Counted from the first letter of the stretch, positions 16,820 to 25,630 are shown. The stretch is DNA of 30,861 nt from Albibacterium sp035514885 (GCF_035514885.1 NZ_DATJCH010000018.1:1-30861), one strand, 5' to 3'. Translations and numbers: made by a program. Notes: generated from the sequence alone by a model not told the origin.

Positions 16820-17359
16820 AATTTTTTTGGTTTTGGTTTGTTTTTTTGTAATATGCTGCAGAGCAAGTCTCTACATATGCGTTCTTACATTGCAAGAAGG
16901 TTAATTAGTTTTTTTATTTCATACGCATCATTTTTAAAAGGTTTATAATTAGCACAATACAGATAGCAAGACTATCTTCAATCAAATAAAGAATTAAAAA
17001 GTCATTTATAATTTTAAAGAATTACCCTACTATTGCGGGATATTACCATTGGGCATAAAACAACCTTATGTTTGGTTAATTAGTCAGCGTGAATAATACT
17101 ATTAGGCCAGAATATCAAATATTGCATTGGTTGCATCATTCTTAAATGCGGTCATCCTGTCTATTTCTAGAAATACTAGAAAAGGCATCAAATAAAGTGT
17201 CTGACGCATTGGTAATATTCCTTAATTAATGGATAATTATGTATAATCATAGATTAGATATAAAGCATTTATTTGAGTACCAATTACAATTACAAGAACT
17301 TAATCAATTAATAAATAAATATCATGGTCCGATGTATCGGATTTAATATTAAGAAAACT
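16820..17359. promoter_or_regulatory. Divergent intergenic region between susC pair 2 and GH95
   Basis: 540 bases without a gene, which must hold both divergent promoters. The susC leader, read on the minus strand, is A-rich. Visible items: a near-identical direct repeat GCATCATTTTTAAA (16925-16938) and GCATCATTCTTAAA (17133-17146); the 11-mer ATCAAATAAAG twice (16981-16991 and about 17188-17198); a 7-bp inverted repeat TTTCTAG-AAATA-CTAGAAA (17164-17182); and TATGTTTG at 17067-17074, which matches the -7 consensus but lacks a well-spaced -33 box. None can be assigned to a regulator. No LacI-like AACGTT palindrome occurs here. Confidence 0.5.
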
Positions 17360-19804
17360 ATGAAGTTTAACTATCCAAGACTAATCGCTTTTTTGAGTTT
17401 GCTTATGTTTCATACAGTGGTTATGGCGCAAAGAGATGTTTTATGGTATGATAAGCCTGCAAAAAACTGGAACGAAGCTTTACCTATAGGTAATGGTTAT
17501 ATTGGTGCTATGGTATTTGGTACCCCCCAAACGGAACGTTTGCAATTAAATGAATCAACAATATGGGCTGGAGGACCAAACAATAATATCGATGTTAATG
17601 CCAAACCTGCTATTGAACAAGTAAGAGAGCTACTAGTTCAAAAAAAATATGAAGAGGCACAACAGGTGGCTAATCAATTGTTGGGACCGAAAGGTAATAG
17701 TGGAATGCCTTATCAGCTTGCTGGCAACCTATATATTAATTTCGCAGACCATGAAAATATTTCAGAATATAAGAGGGATTTAAACATTGGAGATGCGACT
17801 GCTTCGGTAAGTTACTTGCATGAGGGAGTGCGTTATAAAAGAGAGTATTTTACATCTTTTACCGATAATGTTTTAATGGTTAGATTAACAGCTGATAAAC
17901 CTCAGATGATTACCTGTGATATCACCTTACAAAGCCCATTGGAGAAAGGTAAAGAGGTGAATAACGGGGACTTAATTTTATCGGGTTTAGGTAGCGACCA
18001 TGAGAATCAAAAAGGACAGGTTAAATTTAATGTAATAGCTCGTGTAAAAAATTCGAATGGAGCTGTTAGTGCTGATACATCAGGTATTAAAGTTAATAAA
18101 GCCGATACGGTAGTAGTTTATCTATCCATGGCTACAAACTTTGTAAATTATCAAGACATTAGTGCGGATCCACTTAGCCGTGCAAAAGCTATTTTGAATA
18201 AAGCTTATAAAAAGGATTATGAAAAATTGTTACATGCACACTCTGAATTCTATCAGCAGTTTTATAATAGAGTAGAACTGGATTTAGGTTCGAGTGAGGC
18301 AGCGAAAGTTACTACCGATGTTCGAATTGAGAATTTTGCTAAAGGAGAGGATCCACAACTTGCTGAGCTTTATTTCCAATTTGGCAGGTATTTGCTTATT
18401 TCATCTTCTCAACCAGGCTCTCAACCTGCAAATTTACAAGGTATTTGGAACGGTGATTTAAAAGGTGCATGGGATAGTAAATATACTGTAAACATAAATG
18501 CCCAAATGAATTATTGGCCAAGTGAAGTAACACAATTATCAGAATTAAGTACACCGCTTTTTGATATGATAGAGGATTTGTCTGTTGTGGGAAAAACTAC
18601 TGCGAAAGAAATGTATGGCGCACGAGGCTGGTCAATGCATCACAATACTGATATATGGAGAATTACAGGAATAGTTGATGGAGCTTTTTGGGGACTTTGG
18701 CCAACAGGAAGCGCTTGGCTTTCTCAACACCTTTGGGAACATTATTTATACACTGGCGACCGTACTTTTCTTAAAAAATACTATCCGTTGATGAAAGAAG
18801 CCGCTCAGTATTTTATAGATGTGCTACAGCCGGAAGCGGAGCACGGTTGGTTAGTTGTTTCGCCTTCTGTATCGCCTGAGAATGCTTATATTACTAAAGG
18901 AAGAAACCAAGTTTCAGTTTCAGCCGGTACAACTATGGATAATCAGTTAGTGTATGATTTGTTTACAGCTGTTGCTGGGGCTGCGACTGATTTAAAAATT
19001 GACAAGGTATTTGCTGATAGCGTATTAAATTATCGAAAGAAATTGCCTCCTATGCAAGTAGGTAAATATGGTCAGTTGCAAGAATGGTTAGATGATATGG
19101 ATTCTCCAACAGATCATCATCGTCATGTATCGCACTTATATGGATTATATCCGGGAAATCAAATATCACCTTTCCGTAATCCAGAACTTTTTGCTGCATC
19201 AAAAAACTCACTGATTTATCGCACCGATGTCTCAACGGGTTGGTCAATGGCTTGGAAAATTAATTTGTGGGCGAGGTTACTTGACGGAAATCATGCTTAC
19301 AAGCTAATAACAGACCAGATTGCTCCTGTAGGAAGGGCATCAGGTGGTACATATCCAAATCTATTTGATGCACATCCTCCGTTTCAGATTGATGGGAATT
19401 TTGGATATACCTCAGGTGTTGCTGAAATGCTAATGCAAAGCCATGATGGGTTTGTTTATCTTTTGCCGGCTATACCTGACGTATGGAAAAAGGGAAGTGT
19501 TAAAGGTTTAGTAGCTCGAGGTGGTTTTATTATTGATATGGAATGGGATAATTATAAAATTACGCGCTTAGTAGTAAATTCGACACTAGGTGGTAATTTT
19601 CGCGTCAGGTTAAACCAAGAAGTAACAAATAACATATTAAAGGAAGCAAGTGGAGATAATGAAAACCCACTTTATAAAGTTGTAAGTATACCTACACCTC
19701 TAATCAAGCCTTCTGATAAAGATTTAAGCGTAGAATTACCTGAAAATTGGTTGTATGATGTTAAAACCAAAAAAGGGAAAAGCTATATATTAATCGGAGG
19801 ATAA
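17360..19804 (+). CDS. Exported GH95 family alpha-L-fucosidase (or alpha-L-galactosidase)
   Basis: An 814-residue glycoside hydrolase with signal peptide (hydrophobic core then VMAQ, residues 1-24). The start at 17360 is preferred over an ATG at 17324 because it begins the signal peptide directly. The GH95 layout is N-terminal beta-sandwich with NEALPIGNGYIGAMVFG, then an (alpha/alpha)6 barrel. The catalytic residues known from Bifidobacterium AfcA have counterparts: Asn378 and Asn380 in NINAQMNYW, the general acid Glu507 in SPENAY and Asp678 in FQIDGNFG. GH95 enzymes invert configuration and typically remove alpha-1,2-linked L-fucose from host glycans or xyloglucan; some remove L-galactose. 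The released L-fucose would feed the permease and dehydrogenase genes at 7591-11778. Confidence 0.95.
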   Translation: MKFNYPRLIAFLSLLMFHTVVMAQRDVLWYDKPAKNWNEALPIGNGYIGAMVFGTPQTERLQLNESTIWAGGPNNNIDVNAKPAIEQVRELLVQKKYEEAQQVANQLLGPKGNSGMPYQLAGNLYINFADHENISEYKRDLNIGDATASVSYLHEGVRYKREYFTSFTDNVLMVRLTADKPQMITCDITLQSPLEKGKEVNNGDLILSGLGSDHENQKGQVKFNVIARVKNSNGAVSADTSGIKVNKADTVVVYLSMATNFVNYQDISADPLSRAKAILNKAYKKDYEKLLHAHSEFYQQFYNRVELDLGSSEAAKVTTDVRIENFAKGEDPQLAELYFQFGRYLLISSSQPGSQPANLQGIWNGDLKGAWDSKYTVNINAQMNYWPSEVTQLSELSTPLFDMIEDLSVVGKTTAKEMYGARGWSMHHNTDIWRITGIVDGAFWGLWPTGSAWLSQHLWEHYLYTGDRTFLKKYYPLMKEAAQYFIDVLQPEAEHGWLVVSPSVSPENAYITKGRNQVSVSAGTTMDNQLVYDLFTAVAGAATDLKIDKVFADSVLNYRKKLPPMQVGKYGQLQEWLDDMDSPTDHHRHVSHLYGLYPGNQISPFRNPELFAASKNSLIYRTDVSTGWSMAWKINLWARLLDGNHAYKLITDQIAPVGRASGGTYPNLFDAHPPFQIDGNFGYTSGVAEMLMQSHDGFVYLLPAIPDVWKKGSVKGLVARGGFIIDMEWDNYKITRLVVNSTLGGNFRVRLNQEVTNNILKEASGDNENPLYKVVSIPTPLIKPSDKDLSVELPENWLYDVKTKKGKSYILIGG

Positions 19805-19810
19805 ATAATA

Positions 19811-19843
19811 AAAAAGGCAGAGAACCTAGTTTTCTGCCTTTTT
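19811..19843 (+). terminator. Intrinsic terminator after GH95
   Basis: AAAAAGGCAGAGAA (19811-19824) pairs with TTTTCTGCCTTTTT (19830-19843) around CCTAG, with one G-T wobble, followed by TATTATTTT. It lies six bases after the GH95 stop and separates it from the esterase gene. Confidence 0.85.
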
Positions 19844-19849
19844 TATTAT

Positions 19850-19878
19850 TTTAGCAAAGTGTAGTATTCTTTGCTAAA
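19850..19878. promoter_or_regulatory. Inverted repeat upstream of esterase 2 (TTAGCAA half-sites)
   Basis: TTTAGCAAAG, a 9-base spacer, then CTTTGCTAAA: a perfect 10-bp inverted repeat ending 69 bases before the esterase ATG. It shares the TTAGCAA/TTGCTAA halves with the repeat at 6147-6167, 72 bases before esterase 1. The right-arm TTG could serve as a -33 element with TATATAAT at 19891-19898. It could also be a hairpin adding to the terminator just upstream. Confidence 0.5.
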
Positions 19879-19947
19879 GTAATAACGAAGTATATAATAT
19901 TAATACAACACTAATTAATAACTGTTTAAACCTAATGAAATAATTAC

Positions 19948-20856
19948 ATGAAGAAATTATTACAGATAAAAAAGATTTTTTTTATCGCAAGTGTATTTGT
20001 TGTGCTTAGCATTCCCACTTATTCACAAGATATAGTTAAGCAGGCTCCTGTTGGTTTCGATGTTTATAAAGAAAATATATTACATGGGAAAATTGATACC
20101 ATCAGTTATGAGTCGAAAACCGTCGGAACTACTCGCAGAGCATTAGTTTATACTCCGCCAGGTTATTCTGAGAGTAAGAAATATCCTGTATTATACCTTT
20201 TACATGGTATTGGTGGTGATGAAAAGGAATGGTATAATGGAGGCAATCCACAGATAATATTAGATAATCTTTATGCGCAGAACAAACTGACTCCTATGAT
20301 TGTGATAATGCCAAATGGAAGAGCTATAAAAGATGATCGTGCTATTGGTAATCACATGGCAGCTGATAAAGTAGCTGGTTTTGCAGTTTTTGAAAAAGAT
20401 TTGCTTAACGATTTGATTCCTTATGTAGAAAGCAAGTTTTCTGTATTAACAGATAGAGAGAGTCGTGCAATTGCAGGTCTTTCTATGGGTGGTGGACAAT
20501 CTTTGAATTTTGGTTTAGGTAATTTGGATAAATTCGCTTGGGTTGGTGGTTTTTCTTCTGCTCCAAATACAAAAAGTCCTGAGCTATTAGTTCCAGACCC
20601 TGCAATAGCAAAAAATCAATTGAAGTTACTTTGGATATCGTGTGGCGCAAGTGATGGTTTAATTTCTTTTAGTAAACGTACTCACGACTATTTAGAAGAA
20701 AAGGGAGTTCCACATATTTATTATATAGAGCCTGGTGTTCATGATTTTAAGGTTTGGAAGAATGGATTATATATGTTCTCTCAATTAATTTTTAAGCCTG
20801 TTGATGTTTCATCATTCCCTAGATATGTTTATAGCGAAAATGCTACATCAAAATAA
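19948..20856 (+). CDS. Exported CE1-type esterase, single domain
   Basis: A 302-residue alpha/beta-hydrolase with signal peptide (cleavage near PTYSQ, residue 27). It has the same CE1/esterase D pattern as the gene at 6240 but lacks the N-terminal beta-sandwich. Visible are YTPPGY (69-73), LLHGIGGDEKEW (oxyanion side), nucleophile Ser179 in GLSMGG, acid Asp236 in SCGASDGL and His265 in GVHDF. Relatives remove acetyl or feruloyl esters from xylan-type polysaccharides. Its position after GH95 suggests de-acylation of the same fucose-bearing substrate. It has its own upstream inverted repeat, so it is probably transcribed separately from GH95. Confidence 0.9.
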   Translation: MKKLLQIKKIFFIASVFVVLSIPTYSQDIVKQAPVGFDVYKENILHGKIDTISYESKTVGTTRRALVYTPPGYSESKKYPVLYLLHGIGGDEKEWYNGGNPQIILDNLYAQNKLTPMIVIMPNGRAIKDDRAIGNHMAADKVAGFAVFEKDLLNDLIPYVESKFSVLTDRESRAIAGLSMGGGQSLNFGLGNLDKFAWVGGFSSAPNTKSPELLVPDPAIAKNQLKLLWISCGASDGLISFSKRTHDYLEEKGVPHIYYIEPGVHDFKVWKNGLYMFSQLIFKPVDVSSFPRYVYSENATSK

Positions 20857-20880
20857 GATACAATATTTTAATGCCTTCCT

Positions 20881-20911
20881 TTTGGGTATTAAATATTAAT
20901 TTATATATTTA
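20881..20911 (+). promoter_or_regulatory. Candidate promoter of the keto-sugar operon
   Basis: TTTG (20881-20884), a 19-base spacer, then TATATTTA (20904-20911), a near match to the Bacteroidota TAnnTTTG element. Spacer length and the 7-base gap to the following palindrome are identical to those of the AraC promoter at 4985-5015, and the bases between element and palindrome are similar (CTACTGT versus CTATTAG). Confidence 0.6.
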
Positions 20912-20918
20912 CTATTAG

Positions 20919-20936
20919 AATGCGAACGTTGGCATT
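20919..20936. promoter_or_regulatory. Palindromic operator 2a (LacI/PurR-like)
   Basis: AATGCGAACGTTGGCATT, a CG-centred palindrome broken at one base pair. It has the same type and the same position relative to the -7 element as the site at 5023-5040. It sits at the presumed transcription start, so binding would repress. Confidence 0.68.
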
Positions 20937-20989
20937 GGTATTATTGATCTAATCCCTGTCAACGTTATTAATTGGTTATTGTTGTGGTT

Positions 20990-21007
20990 ATTGCCAACGT
21001 TCGCATT
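20990..21007. promoter_or_regulatory. Palindromic operator 2b (LacI/PurR-like)
   Basis: ATTGCCAACGTTCGCATT, inverted relative to 20919-20936 with a 71-bp centre-to-centre distance and 24 bases before the start codon at 21032. The spacer contains a further AACGTT at about 20961-20966. The spacer is largely shared with the first copy, including the identical 16-mer GTATTATTGATCTAAT. Confidence 0.65.
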
Positions 21008-21031
21008 TTAAATAAACCAACACACCATAAA

Positions 21032-24000
21032 ATGAAGAAGATTATTTTTTTTGTACTGTTTAGCAGTATTCTACTCAGTAGCCTCGCGAATGGTATTTAT
21101 GACTATGCGCTTAAATTTGAAACGGATGCCATACAGCAACCTCCAGGCCGAAGAGCTGAGGTGTTGTTTTTAGGTCATACCGATACACATCATAATTCGG
21201 GAAAGTTTGCACCCATGATTAGTATTCCATTGTTTGCCCGTGGAATAAACATTACGTACACCACAGATACGAACGATCTTAATACAGCGAACTTAAGTAA
21301 ATATGATGGATTGATCATCTATGCCAATTATGATAATATATCACCGGCCAAAGAGAAGGTATTAAAGGATTTTGTAGAAGGCGGTAAGGGCTTGATTCCA
21401 ATCCATTCTGCCTCAGCAAGTTTTGTTAACTCACCTTGGTATATTCAGGCTATCGGAGGACAGTTTAAATCACATAAAACGGGGCATTTCACCGCAGTGA
21501 ATATTAATAAGACCCATCCTGTTATGGCGGGTATCGATGAATTCGAGACATGGGATGAGACCTATGTGCACAGTAATATCAACCCGGATAAAACGGTGTT
21601 GCAGGAGCGTGTAGAGAATGGTGTGAAAGAGCCATGGACCTGGGTCCGTAACCAGGGAAAAGGCAGGATATTTTATACGGCTTATGGCCATAACGATAGC
21701 ACATGGACAAACCCTATGTTTCAGAAGTTGATAGGAAATGGGGTTTTATGGGCCTTGGGCGATAAAGTTCAGGCAGAAGTTGCAGCATTTAAAATACCGC
21801 AACTTGTATATAATGATACCATCATTGTTCCCAACTATGAGAAACGTGATCCGGCGCCAAAGTTTCAATATGCATTGAACCCACAAGAGTCGATGGATCT
21901 GATGCAGGTTCCTGTTGATTTTGAGGTGAAGCTTTTTGCTGCAGAACCGGATATCACGAATCCGATAGCGATGTCATGGGATGAAAGAGGCAGGTTATGG
22001 ATAGTTGAGTCGGTAGATTACCCCAATACGTTTGTTGAAACCGATGGAGCAGCTAACGACCGCATCAAGATCTTGGAAGATACCGATGGCGATGGGATGG
22101 CAGATAAGTTTACCATTTTTGCTGATAGTTTAAATATCCCTTCGAGTATTGTGTTTGCCAATGGCGGTGTGATTATATCGATGGCACCTCATATGGTGTT
22201 CTTAAAGGATACCGATGGAGATGATAAAGCAGATGTTCGTCATGATTTCATGGAAGGCTGGGGTAAAAATGACACCCACGCGGGTCCTTCAAACTTACGA
22301 TATGGTTTTGATAATAAGATCTGGGGTGTTGTAGGTTATTCAGGCTTTAACAACACTATTGATAATAAGAGTTTTAGATTTGCCCAAGGTGTTTATCGCT
22401 TTGATCCGGATGGTACCGATTTTGAGTTCTTGGCAAATTCAAACAATAACACCTGGGGATTAGGGTTTACAGAAGACAATAATGTTTTTGTTTCTACTGC
22501 CAATGGTAACCACAGTGATTTTTATTCAATGCCTTATCAATTAATGCAGAGACCTTTCCCTGCTAAAGTGGTTCAGGCTGAAGGTGCGCAAAATGGAGGG
22601 TTTAGAGGTAGAAGTGCGGGTCAGCAAGTAATTCCCCTTGCTATCATCCAGGGCCATGGTGATATGCATACCCTTACTCCTAATCTGAGACAAGTGGATG
22701 TTCATGGCGGGTTTACTGCTGCCGCTGGCCATAATTTTTATACCGCCAGGAATTTCCCTAAGGAATACTGGAACCGTATCGCTTTCGTCAATGAGCCTAC
22801 CGGTAGACTGACTCATAGTGCCATTATTGAGCCTAATGGTGCTGGTTTTGCAGAGAAAGACGGTTGGAACTTATTAGCAAGTTCTGATGAGTGGGTAGGT
22901 CCTGTTCATGCAGAGGTTGGTCCTGATGGTGCTGTTTGGGTAGCTGATTGGTATAATTTCATTATTCAACATAACCCTACTCCTGGACCTACGGTGTCAA
23001 ATGGTAAGCAGTTTGTGAATGGTCAAGGTAATGCCTTCATTACCCCGATGCGTGATTTAGACCGAGGCCGTATTTATAGAATAGTTTATAAAGATGCTAA
23101 ACCTTACACCCCAATCAGTCTATCAAAAGATAATACAGCAGGGTTGTTAAGTGCTTTGGAGAATGATAATTTATTCTGGCGATTGACAGCACAACGTTTA
23201 TTGGTTGAGAATAATAACAAGGCGTCCATTCCCGGGCTTATTAAGATAATTAATAATAAAAAGGTTGATGAGATTGGTTTGAATGGTCCGGCCATAAATG
23301 CTTTATGGACGTTAGCGGGTTTAAAGGTATTGAACGATTCTAATTCAGAAGCTTTCAAAGCAGTTGTTGGTGCATTGTCCCATCCTTCAGCCGGCGTGAG
23401 AAAAGCAGCTCTAGAGGTGTTGCCTAAAAATGGACAAGCGTTTGCATTGATTCAAAAGGCAGGTTTGTTAAACGATCCGAATTTGAATACACGTATGAAT
23501 GCCCTTGTTGTTGTTGCACAGCTTCCGGCATCGGTTGAAGCGGGTAAAGCCTTATATACAGCAAGTCTTAACGCTGAAAATGCAAATGACGAATGGCTTT
23601 CTAAAGCTTTGTATGCAGCCGCTATCCAACATGAAGAAGGGTTTATGTCTTCTGTTCCGGCTGGATTTAAGACAACTGGTACGTCAGAGTTGACATTGAC
23701 ACAGCGCATCGTTCAAGGGTTAAGCAATGAAGTATATTCGTTAGCCAATAGACAAGGTTCTGTTGGTGCGGTAGCTTTTAGCCCGGATGTAGTTGGTAAA
23801 GAGATTATCATTAAAGCTAAGATTGGTCGCGCAAGTCAGGATAACCGCCCTCCTCAATGGAGACAGCAAGAGCCAATTGATCCGAATGCTCCTATTCAAG
23901 GTTTTATAGCCGGTCAAGGTGGTAAAGAAGATGGTTATGGTGTGTTTATCCAGGATGGTAAATTGAACATGCTTGTTAGACAGAATGGTCAATCATATAC

Positions 24001-24700
24001 AGCAGTTTCTAACACAGCCTTACCAGAAGAATATGAATTGGTTGCTCAATTGTTAGAAAATGGAGCGATGAGCATAGAGGTAGATGGCAAACAGGTTGCT
24101 ACAGGTAAAGCTCCGGGATTGTTTACTAAATCGTTGGATCTGAATTTGAGATCTTCTCAAGACCTTCAAGAGCCTACAACGGATAGGATCGGTGATTATG
24201 AAGGTTCATTTAGATTTACCGGAAGCATGGAAGATGCTACCATTGAGTTAAGAAAACCAGGTGCTGCAGGGAAAAGTCAAACGGTTGCAGCAAGCACCAC
24301 TGCGAATGCAGCTTCGGATAATGTAACAGTATTACAAATCGATGTTGTTCCAAATGAAATGGCATTCAGCAAGAAGTCAGTAACGGTTAAAGCAGGACAG
24401 CGTGTACGTATCCGTATTGCAAATCCGGATCAGATGCAGCATAATCTACTTATCATAAAACCAGGTACGCTGAATAAGGTTGGTGCCGCAGCAGATGAAA
24501 TGGCACTTGATCCTCAGGCAGCTTCGATGGCTTATGTTCCCCGGACTTCTGATGTATTATTTGCTACAAGGTTGTTGGATCCGGGTGAAAGTACTACCTT
24601 AGAATTTACTGCTCCTTCTCAAGTCGGAGATTATCCATTCTTGTGTACATTCCCGGGACATTGGAGAATGATGCAAGGCATTATGAAAGTGGTTAAATAA
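21032..24700 (+). CDS. Exported ThuA / PVC-type beta-propeller / HEAT-like / ConA-like / cupredoxin fusion
   Basis: A 1222-residue multidomain protein with signal peptide (about residues 1-20). Domains: ThuA-like, about 40-245 (LIPIHSASASF, IGGQFKSHKTGH, RIFYTAYGHND); PVC-type sugar-dehydrogenase propeller, about 290-690 (VKLFAAEPDITNP, Ca-type DTDGDGMADKF and DTDGDDKAD loops, WVADWYNF, RIYRIVY); HEAT-like helices, about 700-890; a concanavalin-like sandwich, about 905-1075; and an azurin/plastocyanin-like domain, about 1095-1222, with type-1 copper ligands His1137, Cys1205, His1210 and Met1214 in CTFPGHWRMM. Cys1205 is the only cysteine I find, and there is no CxxCH haem site. The start at 21032 gives the signal peptide; an upstream in-frame ATG at 20972 lies between the two operators. 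It is first in the operon. Role, inferred: periplasmic or surface oxidation of a sugar or glycoside with electrons passed to copper. Confidence 0.88.
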   Translation: MKKIIFFVLFSSILLSSLANGIYDYALKFETDAIQQPPGRRAEVLFLGHTDTHHNSGKFAPMISIPLFARGINITYTTDTNDLNTANLSKYDGLIIYANYDNISPAKEKVLKDFVEGGKGLIPIHSASASFVNSPWYIQAIGGQFKSHKTGHFTAVNINKTHPVMAGIDEFETWDETYVHSNINPDKTVLQERVENGVKEPWTWVRNQGKGRIFYTAYGHNDSTWTNPMFQKLIGNGVLWALGDKVQAEVAAFKIPQLVYNDTIIVPNYEKRDPAPKFQYALNPQESMDLMQVPVDFEVKLFAAEPDITNPIAMSWDERGRLWIVESVDYPNTFVETDGAANDRIKILEDTDGDGMADKFTIFADSLNIPSSIVFANGGVIISMAPHMVFLKDTDGDDKADVRHDFMEGWGKNDTHAGPSNLRYGFDNKIWGVVGYSGFNNTIDNKSFRFAQGVYRFDPDGTDFEFLANSNNNTWGLGFTEDNNVFVSTANGNHSDFYSMPYQLMQRPFPAKVVQAEGAQNGGFRGRSAGQQVIPLAIIQGHGDMHTLTPNLRQVDVHGGFTAAAGHNFYTARNFPKEYWNRIAFVNEPTGRLTHSAIIEPNGAGFAEKDGWNLLASSDEWVGPVHAEVGPDGAVWVADWYNFIIQHNPTPGPTVSNGKQFVNGQGNAFITPMRDLDRGRIYRIVYKDAKPYTPISLSKDNTAGLLSALENDNLFWRLTAQRLLVENNNKASIPGLIKIINNKKVDEIGLNGPAINALWTLAGLKVLNDSNSEAFKAVVGALSHPSAGVRKAALEVLPKNGQAFALIQKAGLLNDPNLNTRMNALVVVAQLPASVEAGKALYTASLNAENANDEWLSKALYAAAIQHEEGFMSSVPAGFKTTGTSELTLTQRIVQGLSNEVYSLANRQGSVGAVAFSPDVVGKEIIIKAKIGRASQDNRPPQWRQQEPIDPNAPIQGFIAGQGGKEDGYGVFIQDGKLNMLVRQNGQSYTAVSNTALPEEYELVAQLLENGAMSIEVDGKQVATGKAPGLFTKSLDLNLRSSQDLQEPTTDRIGDYEGSFRFTGSMEDATIELRKPGAAGKSQTVAASTTANAASDNVTVLQIDVVPNEMAFSKKSVTVKAGQRVRIRIANPDQMQHNLLIIKPGTLNKVGAAADEMALDPQAASMAYVPRTSDVLFATRLLDPGESTTLEFTAPSQVGDYPFLCTFPGHWRMMQGIMKVVK

Positions 24701-24723
24701 GTATAATTCAAAGAAGATAATAT

Positions 24724-25584
24724 ATGAGTTTGGATGTTAAATTTGGTGTAAGTACATGGCTATGGACATCACCATTTAATTCCGATACACTATCGCTTTT
24801 TCCAAAGATTAAACGGATGGGCTATGATGTTGTTGAAATTCCCGTAGAAGATCCTTCGCTAATTGATATAAATAAGGTGAAGGCTGCACTGGAAGAGAAT
24901 GGTTTAAAGGCGGTAATCTGTGGGGCATTTGGCCCAAGCAGAGATCTTACTCATGATGATGAGAGTTATCATAAAATAAGTTTAGATTACATATACACCT
25001 GTTTGAAAATTGCAAGTGCATTGGGTTCTGATTTTTTTTCAGGGCCCATGTATTCTGCAGTGGGGAAAGCACGTCTTGTATCGCCCGACCAGAAACGTAT
25101 TGAATGGGATCGTGCAGTAACTAATATTAGGAAAGCTTGTATAATGTCAGCAGATCTTGGTTTAGATCTCGCTATTGAGCCTCTTAATCGCTTTGAATCC
25201 GATCTTATTAATACAGCAGAGGATGTGATGATGCTAATAAAAGACATTGATCATCCGTCAGCGAAAGTTTTGCTGGATGGTTTTCATATGAATATTGAAG
25301 AAAGGGATATAGAAAAAGCAATTGTTTCTGTTGGGGATAAACTTATTCATTTGCAAGTTTCAGAGAATTATAGAGGAACACCAGGTACAGGTCAAACACG
25401 CTGGGATGCTTATAAACGAGGATTAACAGCAATTAATTATAATAGAGCAGTTTCTATTGAGAGTTTTACACCAGAAGTTAAAGAGTTGGCTGGTGCCGTT
25501 TGTATGTGGAGACCATTAGTGGCAAGCCAAGACGGTTTTGCGGAAGAAGGCTTGCAGTTTTTAAAACAATGGGCGCAAGAGTAA
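24724..25584 (+). CDS. Xylose-isomerase-like TIM barrel, tagatose/psicose 3-epimerase-like
   Basis: A 286-residue cytoplasmic TIM-barrel enzyme of the AP-endonuclease-2/sugar epimerase type. Landmarks of the D-tagatose 3-epimerase family are Glu152 (AIEPLNRFE), Asp185 and His188 (LLDGFHMNIEE), Arg217 (SENYRGTPGTG) and Glu246 (SIESF). The fourth metal ligand, a His in characterised epimerases, appears as Gln211 here (HLQVSEN). It starts 23 bases after the fusion gene, in the same operon. Proteins of this type occur in 3-keto-sugar loci, where, to my recollection, a Bacteroides homologue acts as a hydratase of a 3-keto-glycal. Both epimerase and hydratase are possible here. Confidence 0.85.
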   Translation: MSLDVKFGVSTWLWTSPFNSDTLSLFPKIKRMGYDVVEIPVEDPSLIDINKVKAALEENGLKAVICGAFGPSRDLTHDDESYHKISLDYIYTCLKIASALGSDFFSGPMYSAVGKARLVSPDQKRIEWDRAVTNIRKACIMSADLGLDLAIEPLNRFESDLINTAEDVMMLIKDIDHPSAKVLLDGFHMNIEERDIEKAIVSVGDKLIHLQVSENYRGTPGTGQTRWDAYKRGLTAINYNRAVSIESFTPEVKELAGAVCMWRPLVASQDGFAEEGLQFLKQWAQE

Positions 25585-25630
25585 CTAAATCAATAATTGA
25601 TATTAATAGAGTAAAAAACATAATTTAGAG

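Noticed and set aside
17067..17074. TATGTTTG as the GH95 promoter -7 element
   Set aside because: The nearest upstream TTG is 15 or 31 bases away, outside the usual 19-21, and the element is almost 300 bases from the start codon. Kept only as a note in the intergenic entry.
17328..17341. Small hairpin TCCGAT-GT-ATCGGA near the GH95 start
   Set aside because: A two-base loop and a six-base stem are too small to call a regulatory element without other support.
20972..21031. Upstream in-frame ATG that would lengthen the ThuA fusion by 20 residues
   Set aside because: It starts between the two operators and would put codons through the second one; the downstream ATG begins a clean signal peptide.
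22541..22816. Minus-strand open frames inside the ThuA/propeller fusion gene (this one and several others)
   Set aside because: They lie wholly within a conserved gene, have no signal or domain pattern, and no promoter or ribosome-binding site is visible.
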